Source: CAZTYI01 sp964466185 (GTDB taxonomy: Bacteria > Chlamydiota > Chlamydiia > Chlamydiales > SM23-39). Taken from it: DNA of 53,652 bases. Below are positions 17,468 through 25,368 of the stretch, one piece after another. The notes below the pieces were generated by a model. The model saw only the letters and a list, made by a program, of their open reading frames with translations. It was not told the DNA's origin and did no database searches. Position 1 is the stretch's first letter, and the number at the start of each line of letters is the position of its first letter. The DNA is taken from positions 1-53,652 of the forward strand of contig CAYXMS010000005.1 of assembly GCA_964466185.1 (NCBI GenBank), given 5' to 3'. The translations under genes were made by a program, and so were the position numbers.

Positions 17468-17473
17468 TTTTCC

Positions 17474-18838
17474 ATGATTGCTACGATTAAAAAAGTTTTT
17501 AAAATGCCGGAGCTTAGGCAGAAAATTATAGCCACCTTGCTTTTGCTATTTGTCTGCCGGATTGGCGCTGCCATACCAGTTCCCGGCATTAACAGCGAAG
17601 CTGCTGCCGAGATGTTTCGGCAGGCTACTGGCGGCGGCCAGAATTTATTTCAGCTGATGGACATGTTCTCTGGCGGTGCTTTTGCCAATATGACGGTAAC
17701 GGCTTTAGGCGTGATGCCTTATATTTCCGCTTCGATTATTTTACAGCTGGTGGTAGCTTTGGCACCTTCTGTGCAAAGAGAGATGAAGGAAAATCCGGAG
17801 CAGGGCAAAAGAAAAATTGGCAAATGGACCAGGCTGGGCACTATGGCCTTGGCTTTATTTCAATCGCTGTTATTTGCCAAGTATCTATTTCATCACTTGC
17901 ACCGTTCTTCTAAAGTTTTAATTATTTCTGAATTTTCCGATGTGCAGATTATGGGAATTCCTTGGTTTTTCTATTTAACTGTTATGCTGACCATGACGGC
18001 AGGAACTTTGTTTTTAATGTGGATTGGGGAGAGAATTTCGGAAAAGGGAGTCGGCAACGGCATTAGTTTGATTATTACTATTGGTATTTTAGCTTCTCTG
18101 CCATCAACTGTTGGTTCTATTATCAAGCAGCTGAACTTGGAATCTCAGGAAGCTGGGCATTTGAGCTTTTCTTCTTTGATAGTTTTAGTTTCAGTTTTTG
18201 TTTTAGTAATTATAGGAACTATTTTAGTAATTCAGGGTCAAAGGAAAGTTCCTTTGCAATATGCTAGGCAGTCGGTTACTTCGGCCCAAGGCTCTTCTTA
18301 TCTGCCGTTAAAAATTAATTATGCTGGAGTGATTCCGGTGATTTTTGCCTCTTCGATTTTATCATTTCCTGCGCTCGTTGGCCAGTTTTTAGGTCAAGTT
18401 TCCTGGTTTGGCCGTTTTACGAGAATGCTGGTTCCCGGCAGTACTGTATATACAATTTTATACGTAGCATTAATTTTATTTTTTACATTCTTTTGGACTG
18501 CTACGCAGTTTCATCCTGAGCAAATAGCCTCTGACATGAAAAAAAACGGGGCTTTTATTCCAGGTATCCGCCAGGGGCATCCGACGCAGGATTATTTGCA
18601 TAACACAATGAGCAGGATCACCTTTTTAGGGGGTGTTTTTCTGGCTTTGATTGCTGTTTTCCCCATGCTGGTAAGTAAATTTATGAATGTAGACTATAAT
18701 ATAGCCCATTTTTTTGGAGGCACTTCGCTTTTGATTTTGGTAGGTGTTATTTTGGATACTGCCAAGCAGATTGAGTCGCATCTTTTGATGCAGCGCTATG
18801 ATGGGTTTATGAAAAGAGGGCGTCTGATGGGGCGCTGA
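17474..18838 (+). CDS. secY: Preprotein translocase subunit SecY
   Basis: SecY is the channel of the Sec translocon in the inner membrane. The protein is 454 residues with ten expected transmembrane helices. FVCRIGAAIPVPGI, MFSGGAFANMTVTALGVMPY (helix 2 and plug region) and RQSVTSAQGSSYLPLKINYAGVIP-type cytoplasmic loop residues are conserved. TQFHPEQIASDMKKNGAFIP precedes helix 9. It closes the first part of the cluster; no adk, map, infA or rpmJ follows. Confidence 0.97.
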   Translation: MIATIKKVFKMPELRQKIIATLLLLFVCRIGAAIPVPGINSEAAAEMFRQATGGGQNLFQLMDMFSGGAFANMTVTALGVMPYISASIILQLVVALAPSVQREMKENPEQGKRKIGKWTRLGTMALALFQSLLFAKYLFHHLHRSSKVLIISEFSDVQIMGIPWFFYLTVMLTMTAGTLFLMWIGERISEKGVGNGISLIITIGILASLPSTVGSIIKQLNLESQEAGHLSFSSLIVLVSVFVLVIIGTILVIQGQRKVPLQYARQSVTSAQGSSYLPLKINYAGVIPVIFASSILSFPALVGQFLGQVSWFGRFTRMLVPGSTVYTILYVALILFFTFFWTATQFHPEQIASDMKKNGAFIPGIRQGHPTQDYLHNTMSRITFLGGVFLALIAVFPMLVSKFMNVDYNIAHFFGGTSLLILVGVILDTAKQIESHLLMQRYDGFMKRGRLMGR

Positions 18839-18862
18839 GAAAATTAAAAAAAAGAATTAGTT

Positions 18863-18890
18863 TTGTAGCATAAGATTTTTATGTTAAAAT
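18863..18890 (+). promoter_or_regulatory. Candidate promoter for rpsM-rpsK-rpoA-rplQ
   Basis: TTGTAG (18863-18868) and TAAAAT (18885-18890) are 16 bases apart in the 76-base gap between secY and rpsM. A start near 18897 would leave a leader of about 18 nt. It would allow the alpha operon to be expressed apart from the upstream genes. Inferred from sequence only. Confidence 0.5.
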
Positions 18891-18914
18891 GATAAGCCAA
18901 AAAGGATAGGAAAA

Positions 18915-19283
18915 ATGGTAAGAATTGTTGGTAGGGACATACCTGATAATAAAAGATTAGAGATTAGTTTGACTTATATTTATGGCATTGGCCCGAGCAT
19001 GTCTAGAAAAATTATTGCTGAATTAGGGCTGGATCCTAGTAAGAAGGCTAAAACTTTAACCTCTGATGAGATCGCCAAAATCAATACTGTGCTTTCTTCT
19101 AAATATGCAGTCGAGGGTGATTTGAGAAGACAGGTGCAAAACGATATTAAAAGACTGGTAAACATTCATTGTTATCGTGGTTTGCGCCATCGTGTAGGTC
19201 TGCCTGTCCATGGTCAAAGGACCCGTTCTAATGCTCGTACGCGTAAAGGTAAAAAAAGAATAGTAGCCAACAAGAAAATGTAA
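18915..19283 (+). CDS. rpsM: 30S ribosomal protein S13
   Basis: S13 joins S19 in the 30S head and contacts P-site tRNA and bridge B1. The protein is 122 residues. VGRDIPDNKRLEISLTYIYG (helix-two-turn-helix) and CYRGLRHRVGLPVHGQRTRS are diagnostic. AAAGGATAGG precedes the ATG. The length is normal. Confidence 0.97.
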   Translation: MVRIVGRDIPDNKRLEISLTYIYGIGPSMSRKIIAELGLDPSKKAKTLTSDEIAKINTVLSSKYAVEGDLRRQVQNDIKRLVNIHCYRGLRHRVGLPVHGQRTRSNARTRKGKKRIVANKKM

Positions 19284-19296
19284 GGAGTGAAAAGCT

Positions 19297-19782
19297 TTGG
19301 GAAAGAAAGTAGAAAAGAAACAGCAGAAAAAACAGGTTATTAATAAGGGCGCTAAAGGCGTCAAGAGTGGTAAGGGAGCTAAAGGCAAAGAGCAGGGGCT
19401 TAAGAAGAAAATCAGACGCAGAGCTTCCCGCACCGTACCAATGGGAATAGCCCATGTTAAAGCTACTTTTAACAATACAGTTGTTTCCTTTACGGATTTG
19501 GCTGGCAACGTCCTGACCTGGGCATCGGCTGGAACCTGTAATTTTTCCGGTTCTAGAAAATCTTCAGCTTTTGCTGGAACAGTAGCCGCTCAGAAGGCAG
19601 CCAAGGAAGCAGCTATGAGCTATGGTATGAAAGAATGTGAAGTTAATTTAAAAGGGCCGGGTTCTGGCCGGGAATCTGCAGTCCGAGGCATTCAAAGCTC
19701 AGGACTGAATATTACCATAATTCGTGACAAGACCCCTGTTCCGCATAATGGCTGTAGGCCCCGCAAACGCAGACGTGTTTAA
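19297..19782 (+). CDS. rpsK: 30S ribosomal protein S11 with basic N-terminal extension
   Basis: S11 forms the 30S platform at the E site. The protein is 161 residues against ~130 for most bacteria. The first ~45 residues are Lys/Gly-rich (KKVEKKQQKKQ, KGAKGVKSGKGAKGKEQG), and the S11 fold starts near SRTVPMGIAHVKATFNNTVV. KGPGSGRESAVRGIQSSGL and KTPVPHNGCRPRKRRR close it. The start is TTG 19297 after AAGGAG (19282-19287); no ATG lies in frame before residue 49, so the extension appears real. Confidence 0.93.
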   Translation: MGKKVEKKQQKKQVINKGAKGVKSGKGAKGKEQGLKKKIRRRASRTVPMGIAHVKATFNNTVVSFTDLAGNVLTWASAGTCNFSGSRKSSAFAGTVAAQKAAKEAAMSYGMKECEVNLKGPGSGRESAVRGIQSSGLNITIIRDKTPVPHNGCRPRKRRRV

Positions 19783-19803
19783 AATTTAGAGGAGTAAAAA
19801 ACA

Positions 19804-20904
19804 ATGGTGATTAAGTATGGCAAGTTTGAAATGCCAGAAAAGATTAAAGTAGATGAAGTAAGAAAAGAAGAGAATTATGCTCGTTTTATAGCTGAGCCTT
19901 TTGAAAGGGGGTTTGGCCATACTTTGGGCAATGCTCTGAGACGGGTAATGCTGACCGGGCTGGAAGCTCCGGCGTTGATTTCGGTACGCATGGAAGGGGC
20001 TGCTCATGAGTATACTGCAGTTGAAGGCGTGATCGAGGATATGACGCACATTGTTTTAAATTTAAAAGCAGCTAAACTGCGTTATCTGCCGACAGAAGAA
20101 AAAGAAAATTCTCGGGGAATAGTAGAATTTTCCCATCAAATGGAAATTACTGAAGAGATGCTGGAAAAATCCGGCGGTTCTTATAAGGTCAGCCTAAAAG
20201 AATTTATGGGGGAGTCTCAGTTTGAGATTTGCAATCCTGATCAGCATATTATGACCGTGACTAAGCCTTGCAATCGCAAGATTGATTTTAAAGTAGGTTT
20301 CGGCAGGGGATATGTGCCGTCTGAAAGGATTCAATTGCCGGCCAAAAAAATTGACGAGATTGTTTTGGATGTGGCCTATTCTCCTGTGACTTTGGTCAAT
20401 TATTATGTAGAAGATACACGCGTTGGCCAGGATACAGATTACGACAGATTAATTTTAGAAGTGAGAACCGACGGCCGTATCAGCTCTCAGGAAGCACTTT
20501 CGTTTGCTACGCAGATTGTGCTGGATCATTTTCAGATTTTCGACTATTTGAAAAATTACGAAATTGTCTTTGAAAAAGAAAAAGAAGAGACTAACAAAGA
20601 CAAAGAAGAGCTTTTAGATAAACTCGCTTTAAAAATTTCAGAAATTGAACTTTCTGTCCGTTCTACCAATTGTTTGGTCGGCGCCAATATTGATACAATT
20701 GGCGAACTGGTAGTTATGCCGGAAAGTGAAATGTTAAGATTTAGAAATTTCGGGAAAAAGTCGCTGACAGAAATTAAAGCCAAGTTAGCAGAACTCGGCC
20801 TTTCTTTAGGCATGGATCTGAGCAAGCTGGGCATTACTGTTGACAATATTAGAACAGTAATTAAACAATATTTAGAAGAAAAAGCAGCCAAGAGAGAAGC
20901 TTAA
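19804..20904 (+). CDS. rpoA: DNA-directed RNA polymerase subunit alpha
   Basis: The alpha subunit nucleates RNA polymerase assembly (N-terminal domain) and contacts UP elements and activators (C-terminal domain). The protein is 366 residues. EPFERGFGHTLGNALRRVML is the conserved NTD signature, and NYYVEDTRVGQDTDYDRLIL also belongs there. An acidic linker (KEKEETNKDKEEL) leads to the CTD, with SEMLRFRNFGKKSLTEIKAK. rpsD is absent upstream. The TAA stop is one base before the rplQ ATG. Confidence 0.97.
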   Translation: MVIKYGKFEMPEKIKVDEVRKEENYARFIAEPFERGFGHTLGNALRRVMLTGLEAPALISVRMEGAAHEYTAVEGVIEDMTHIVLNLKAAKLRYLPTEEKENSRGIVEFSHQMEITEEMLEKSGGSYKVSLKEFMGESQFEICNPDQHIMTVTKPCNRKIDFKVGFGRGYVPSERIQLPAKKIDEIVLDVAYSPVTLVNYYVEDTRVGQDTDYDRLILEVRTDGRISSQEALSFATQIVLDHFQIFDYLKNYEIVFEKEKEETNKDKEELLDKLALKISEIELSVRSTNCLVGANIDTIGELVVMPESEMLRFRNFGKKSLTEIKAKLAELGLSLGMDLSKLGITVDNIRTVIKQYLEEKAAKREA

Positions 20905-20905
20905 A

Positions 20906-21328
20906 ATGAGACATAGAAAACATACCTTTAAAATTGGCCGTAAGCCTGCTCATAGAAGAGCAATGTTGGCCAATTTGCTAAAATCGCTTTTTACCAATGA
21001 AAAATTACAAACTACAGAAGTAAAAGCCAAAGAACTGAGAAGACATGCTGATAAACTTATTACTTTAGCTAAAAAGGATACTTTGGCTTCCCGCAGAAGA
21101 GCTGCTGCTCTTTTGCAGATCCGCTACAATCGCTTAAGTGCAAAAGAAGCAAAGTTAGCTAAAAAAGGCGATTTGTCAGTTTATAACCAGGACCGCAAAA
21201 TTTTAAAAAAGCTCTTTTCTGAAATTAAAGAGCGTTTTCAGCAAAGAGCCGGTGGCTATACCCGTATTTTAAAAAGCACTTCCCGCCTTGGCGATAGTGC
21301 TAAAAAATGTATTATTGAACTAGTGTAG
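20906..21328 (+). CDS. rplQ: 50S ribosomal protein L17
   Basis: L17 lies at the base of the 50S subunit near the tunnel exit. The protein is 140 residues. MRHRKHTFKIGRKPAHRRAM and LQTTEVKAKELRRHADKLIT are diagnostic. It is the last gene of the alpha operon; a run of eight T follows the stop (21333-21340). The start is one base after rpoA. Confidence 0.96.
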   Translation: MRHRKHTFKIGRKPAHRRAMLANLLKSLFTNEKLQTTEVKAKELRRHADKLITLAKKDTLASRRRAAALLQIRYNRLSAKEAKLAKKGDLSVYNQDRKILKKLFSEIKERFQQRAGGYTRILKSTSRLGDSAKKCIIELV

Positions 21329-21344
21329 TGCATTTTTTTTACCT

Positions 21345-21373
21345 CTAGTCTATATTAAAAATAAAAAGACTAG
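21345..21373. promoter_or_regulatory. Palindrome CTAGTC...GACTAG upstream of gapA
   Basis: CTAGTC (21345-21350) and GACTAG (21368-21373) are exact inverted repeats around an AT-rich centre that begins with TATATT (21351-21356), a possible -10. The site ends 12 bases before the gapA ATG and next to its GGGGG ribosome site. It could be an operator or a 5' leader hairpin. No clear -35 is seen. Confidence 0.3.
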
Positions 21374-21385
21374 AAGGGGGATAAT

Positions 21386-22393
21386 ATGGGAACAAGGATA
21401 GCAATTAATGGTTTTGGGCGCATCGGCAGACTGACTTTCCGTGCAGCTTTAACACATAATGATATTGAAGTTGTAGCTGTTAATGATTTGGTCGATCCTA
21501 AAAATTTAGCCTATCTTTTAAAATATGATTCCGTACACGGCAGATTGGAAAATAAAATTTCTGCCGGAGATCAGGAATTAATAGTAGATGATAAAAAAAT
21601 TAAAGTTTTAGCCGAAAAAGATCCAGCCAAACTGCCCTGGAAAGATTTGCAAGTAGATTACGTAATTGAATCTACAGGCCATTTCCGTAAATTGGAAGAT
21701 GCTAAAAAACATCTGACAGCCGGCGCTAAAAGGGTAATTCTTTCCGCTCCCGGTAAGGATTCCATGCCGACTTTTGTTATGGGCGTTAACCACACCAAGT
21801 TTGATCCGAGTAAGGATACTGTTGTTTCTAATGCTTCTTGCACCACTAATTGTCTGGCTCCAATTACCAAAGTGCTGTTGGATAATTTCGGCATCGATGA
21901 AGGACTGATGACCACCATCCACGCCCTCACTTCCACTCAGCCGACTGTGGATAGTCCTTCTAAAAAAGATTTAAGAGGAGGTAGAAGCGCCTCCTGTAAT
22001 ATTATTCCGGCATCTACCGGAGCCGCTAAAGCAGTAGCCCTCTGCATTCCAGAGATTAAAGGCAAATTAACCGGCATGGCTTTTCGTGTTCCCGTGGTAG
22101 ATGTTTCCGTTGTAGATTTAACTGTTAAATTAACCAAAGACACTAGCTATGAAGAAATCGCCTCAGCGATGAAAAAAGCCTCGGAAAATGAGCTCAAAGG
22201 CATTTTGGCCTATTGTGATGAAGAAGTTGTTTCTACTGATTTTATCTCTTCTACCCATTCTTCTATTTTCGATAAGTTGGCAGGCATTGCCTTAAATAAA
22301 CGGTTTTATAAAATCGTTTCTTGGTATGACAATGAAATGGGCTATTCTCATCGCATGATCGATTTGATTCAATATATGGCTAGTAAGGAGTAG
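21386..22393 (+). CDS. gapA: Glyceraldehyde-3-phosphate dehydrogenase
   Basis: GapA oxidises glyceraldehyde-3-phosphate to 1,3-bisphosphoglycerate with NAD in glycolysis. The protein is 335 residues. INGFGRIGRLTFRAAL is the NAD-binding start, and SNASCTTNCLAPI contains the catalytic Cys152. SWYDNEMGYSHRMIDL closes the protein. The rplQ-gapA junction is conserved in Chlamydia (CT506-CT505). The next gene starts two bases after the stop. Confidence 0.97.
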   Translation: MGTRIAINGFGRIGRLTFRAALTHNDIEVVAVNDLVDPKNLAYLLKYDSVHGRLENKISAGDQELIVDDKKIKVLAEKDPAKLPWKDLQVDYVIESTGHFRKLEDAKKHLTAGAKRVILSAPGKDSMPTFVMGVNHTKFDPSKDTVVSNASCTTNCLAPITKVLLDNFGIDEGLMTTIHALTSTQPTVDSPSKKDLRGGRSASCNIIPASTGAAKAVALCIPEIKGKLTGMAFRVPVVDVSVVDLTVKLTKDTSYEEIASAMKKASENELKGILAYCDEEVVSTDFISSTHSSIFDKLAGIALNKRFYKIVSWYDNEMGYSHRMIDLIQYMASKE

Positions 22394-22395
22394 AT

Positions 22396-23154
22396 GTGAA
22401 TTTTACAAGAGAACCTATTGTTTTAAGCGTTTTAACCCCGAAAGAAGGGTCGAAACTGGTAATTAGAAGATCTAAAGGACGGGTCGATGAAGAAGACTAT
22501 TTTGTCGATGCCATTGAAATTGTTTCCTTTGAAGGAGCCGTTTTTTTCCGTTCCATAGAAAGGCCCAAATCTTTTTTGGTGCCCGTTGCCGATTACGAAA
22601 TTTTAGAGCTGAAAGAAACCAAGATTGTTCTAAAAAATGTCTCAGCTGACAGAACAATTAAAATTTCTTCCAAACATCAGAAAAAAGAAGAAAAAAAACA
22701 GGGCAGATTAAAAAGAAGAAGGCCCAGATCGGAAGAAAAAACAGAATCTTCAGCAAATAAAAAAATAGCGCCGCCAGATAAAAATATCAATCGCCAACCG
22801 GAAAATGAAGAGCATGCCCAGCCTTCTTTGAAAAAATTGATACCTCCTCCGCATACTCTCATTAAAGAGAAATTAGCCCGCTTTAAGAACGAAGAATTTT
22901 TTGAAAAAAATATTCTTCCTCCAGCAGAATCTGAAAATGGGGAAAATAAAGAAAAAATTAATTCGGAAACAAAAAAAAACGCTGAAAAAATAGAGCCCGT
23001 AGATAAGAAAGAAGAAACTAAAAAAATAACGGAAACAGGTCCTAAAGAAGAGCCGGTTAAAGAAAAAGAAGCTGTTAAAGAAAAAGAAAATACACACAGC
23101 CATACTGAGAAAGAGTCAATCACTCCTCCCTTTAGGGAGAGGCTTGAGCCGTGA
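22396..23154 (+). CDS. Conserved chlamydial protein at the CT504 position, charged tail; 3' end supplied by an inserted element
   Basis: A 252-residue protein of unknown function next to gapA, the slot of CT504 in Chlamydia (positional inference, not aligned). Residues 1-95 look folded (EDYFVDAIEIVSFEGAVFFR, PVADYEILELKETKIVL). From ~95 on the protein is disordered and dominated by Lys/Glu, with Pro-rich patches. The start is GTG 22396, two bases after gapA, using its AAGGAG. The last ~9 codons, from about 23126, lie in the sequence shared with 38457 onward, so the native C-terminus has been replaced by an inserted element. Whether the protein lost anything is unknown. Confidence 0.6.
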   Translation: MNFTREPIVLSVLTPKEGSKLVIRRSKGRVDEEDYFVDAIEIVSFEGAVFFRSIERPKSFLVPVADYEILELKETKIVLKNVSADRTIKISSKHQKKEEKKQGRLKRRRPRSEEKTESSANKKIAPPDKNINRQPENEEHAQPSLKKLIPPPHTLIKEKLARFKNEEFFEKNILPPAESENGENKEKINSETKKNAEKIEPVDKKEETKKITETGPKEEPVKEKEAVKEKENTHSHTEKESITPPFRERLEP

Positions 23155-23400
23155 GGCACAAGGGAAACTGGTTGATTAGAAGGCAAAGAGGAAACTTTAT
23201 GCAGAAGTTAGTTGGAAGAGATATATACACACCTACGGATGTTCCACAAGTTTATGGTAAAAGCCAGTGGCTTAACTGTGACCTGCCATTAAACAGAGAG
23301 AAAACTCTCAGTATGTTAGGTTTAAAGCCAACCGGCTTTTTAAAAACTTCTTCTAACAACCTCGATGTGGATTACTTTAGCGGGCGGAGGCCTTAAAGGC
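23126..23400 (+). ncRNA. Putative IscB omega-RNA, copy 1
   Basis: A first hairpin CTCCC-TTTA-GGGAG (23126-23139) corresponds to CCCTTT-TT-AAAGGG in copy 2. The pairing is kept while the bases differ, which favours RNA structure. The shared body includes GGCTTGAGCCGTGAGGC and GGAAGAGATATATACAC. In IscB systems the guide lies 5' of the scaffold; here that would be about 23106-23125, inside the CT504-position gene. It could be transcribed by read-through from gapA. The RNA family was not checked with a covariance model. Confidence 0.5.
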
Positions 23401-23419
23401 ATTAAAGCCCGCATTTTTT
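23380..23419 (+). terminator. Terminator-like hairpin within the mini-element
   Basis: GCGGGC (23380-23385) pairs with GCCCGC (23407-23412), with an inner GGCCTTAAAGGC, and is followed by ATTTTTT. This would end a transcript reading through gapA, the CT504-position gene and the omega-RNA-like region. Confidence 0.5.
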
Positions 23420-23423
23420 AACT

Positions 23424-23467
23424 CGCACCTTGTATCCCAGCCCTTAAGGACTGGGTTTTACGGTGCG
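23424..23467. repeat. Imperfect palindrome, likely right end of the mini-element
   Basis: Outer arms CGCACC (23424-23429) and GGTGCG (23462-23467) flank inner arms CCCAG (23436-23440) and CTGGG (23451-23455) around CCCTTAAGGA. Subterminal hairpins of this kind mark the ends of IS200/IS605-superfamily elements, which are recognised as single strands. The assignment as an end is inferred from position. Confidence 0.45.
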
Positions 23468-23485
23468 TTAATAATAAAAAAAATA

Positions 23486-23515
23486 TTGATTCTTAAAAGC
23501 TTTGCTAGGTACAAT
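23486..23515 (+). promoter_or_regulatory. Promoter of tRNA-Leu
   Basis: TTGATT (23486-23491) and TACAAT (23510-23515) are 18 bases apart. A start near 23522 would lie about 16 bases before the tRNA. Confidence 0.6.
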
Positions 23516-23537
23516 TTTTTTTTCTTATTGTTTCTTT

Positions 23538-23621
<84 letters not shown>

Positions 23622-23809
23622 TTTTTTAAATCCAAGACTTACAAACAAATTTAAGTTGTAAGCTCAGTTCTTAAAATCCTAAATGGCAAACGTATCGGTG
23701 AATAACCAGGGAAAAAGAGGGGTTTTAGAGGGAAAAACTGAATTTTTTGCAATTATATTTTTAATGCAGTACTCTTAAGTTTAAGAGGTTTTTAAAAGAT
23801 ATTTGTTAA

Positions 23810-25195
23810 ATGAGAAAATTTTTTTGGGTTTTATTTTTTTTCTTAGGTATTTTTGTTCCTTTTCTAGCTTTTGCGCAGGTAAATGCTGAAAAGTTTTATG
23901 AATTTCCCTTAATTTTTTTATTTATTATAGCTTTGCTGCTAGCCGGTAGAATCGGCGCTTTGACTGAGAAATTTGGCCAGCCTGCCGTTTTCGGCGAGTT
24001 GATCATGGGCATGTTGATTTCAGCTTTGGTTTTTGTTCCGGGTTTTCATAAAATTAGCATTTTAGCCAACGATCCACTGGTAATGGGAATAGCGGAAATT
24101 GGAGTTATTTTACTTTTATTTCAGATTGGATTGGAATCTAATCTGGGGGAAATGCAAAAAGTCGGCTGGAGATCTTTCTTGGTAGCCTCTGTTGGCGTTA
24201 TTCTGCCTTTTATCGGAGGCTTTTATGCTTCCCAAGTGCTGATGCCGGGATTTAGTTCAAATACCCATCTATTTTTAGGAGCTGCTTTAACAGCTACTTC
24301 TGTTGGTATTTCAAGCCGTGTTTTTAAAGACTTGCGTGTGATGAAAACAATAGAGGCAAAAATTGTTCTGGGCGCTGCTGTTATTGATGATGTTCTAGGC
24401 CTTTTACTGTTGGCAGTAGTCGGAGGAATTGTTTCGGTAGGATATATAGAAGTTTCAACGATTACTGTTTTGTGTCTTAAAGCCGTCGCCTTTTTTGTGG
24501 GAGCGATTGTTTTAGGAAGATTGGTTGCTCCTTTTTTAGGCCGGATAGCCGCGCGTATCCATCCAGGCGTGGGCATGAAAACAGCTATTGCTTTGATTTT
24601 TTGTGCGTCTTTTGCCTATATGTCGCACTCTTTGGCAGGCCTGGCGCCTATTGTGGGAGCTTTTGCCGCCGGTCTTATTTTGGATCCTTTGTATTTTGCC
24701 AACTTTAGTGCTCCTTATTTGGTTTCGCCCTTGCGTACCTGGGCTAAAGAATTGAAAAAAGGTAGCATAAAATTTGTTAAGCTGGCCAATGCCATGGAAA
24801 AAGAAGCGACCCAAAAAGAAACCACACATGTCAGTGATCTGATTGAGAATTTGTGCAATTTTTTTGTGCCTATTTTCTTTGTCTATACCGGTTTGCAGGT
24901 AGATTTTGTAGTTTTTAGCCAAATGTCTACCGTAGGAATTGCTTTGGTTATTACCATTATTGCTATTTTAGGCAAAATGTTCTGCGGTTATGCAGCAGGA
25001 AGAGGCGTTGATCATTTTTTGATTGGTTTTGGTATGGTGCCAAGAGGAGAGGTGGGGCTGGTCTTTTTAAATGTCGGTAAAAGACTGGGCGTGGTCAATG
25101 ATAAAATCTTTGCTATCGGGATCATTATGGTGCTTTTAACTACTTTGATCTCTCCTGAAATCCTGCATGCCCGGATCTGTAGGAAAAAGCATTGA
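23810..25195 (+). CDS. Monovalent cation:proton antiporter, CPA2 (NapA/KefB-type)
   Basis: A 461-residue inner-membrane protein with about 12-13 transmembrane helices and no cytosolic NAD-binding domain, unlike full KefB. KFGQPAVFGELIMGMLISAL is the typical helix 2 signature. AAVIDDVLGLLLL carries the paired Asp193-Asp194 expected of electrogenic Na+/H+ antiporters, and the late VPRGEVGLVFLNVGK is also conserved. A hydrophobic N-terminus ending FLAFAQ may be a cleaved signal or a first helix. It probably exchanges Na+ or K+ for H+; the ion is not certain. It stands alone between tRNA-Leu and a MOMP-like gene. Confidence 0.85.
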   Translation: MRKFFWVLFFFLGIFVPFLAFAQVNAEKFYEFPLIFLFIIALLLAGRIGALTEKFGQPAVFGELIMGMLISALVFVPGFHKISILANDPLVMGIAEIGVILLLFQIGLESNLGEMQKVGWRSFLVASVGVILPFIGGFYASQVLMPGFSSNTHLFLGAALTATSVGISSRVFKDLRVMKTIEAKIVLGAAVIDDVLGLLLLAVVGGIVSVGYIEVSTITVLCLKAVAFFVGAIVLGRLVAPFLGRIAARIHPGVGMKTAIALIFCASFAYMSHSLAGLAPIVGAFAAGLILDPLYFANFSAPYLVSPLRTWAKELKKGSIKFVKLANAMEKEATQKETTHVSDLIENLCNFFVPIFFVYTGLQVDFVVFSQMSTVGIALVITIIAILGKMFCGYAAGRGVDHFLIGFGMVPRGEVGLVFLNVGKRLGVVNDKIFAIGIIMVLLTTLISPEILHARICRKKH

Positions 25196-25368
25196 TTTTG
25201 GTTTGCTTTTGAGCTGTTATCGGCTTTTTTATTTTAAGTCTGAAAAAGGGATTAGCAGCTTTCACTATTCATATTTTGTTCTAAAAATTTTTTAGACAAT
25301 TAATCTTTTTTAAAAGTATTCTAAAAGAAGTATTGCAAATATAAATCATCCCGATAGGAGTATTGTAA

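Larger units (their letters stand above)
23126..23470 (+). mobile_element. Mini-element with IscB omega-RNA-like 5' part and no nuclease gene
   Basis: Bases 23126 to about 23400 are a close copy of 38457 to about 38735. That other copy lies directly upstream of a truncated iscB, the place where IscB elements encode their omega-RNA. Here the homology stops at AGGCCTTAAAGGCAT. It is followed by a hairpin with T-run (23380-23419) and a palindromic end (23424-23467). The nuclease gene is absent, so this looks like an internally deleted, non-autonomous derivative. An open frame of 81 codons over this stretch is better explained as non-coding RNA. Confidence 0.6.

Noticed and set aside
23141..23156. 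GGCTTGAGCCGT as a group II intron domain V motif
   Set aside because: GAGCCGT recalls group II introns, but there is no matching ACGGTTC arm, no reverse transcriptase and no intron 5' end. The context fits IscB elements.
22677..23186. 169-codon minus-strand frame opposite the CT504-position gene
   Set aside because: Its Ser/Phe/Leu composition is the mirror of the Lys/Glu-rich tail on the plus strand; it has no family resemblance.
23151..23396. 81-codon frame across the mini-element
   Set aside because: It spans the omega-RNA-like repeat. The corresponding frame at 38505 exists because the copies share DNA, and differences are not biased to third positions. No known protein family fits.
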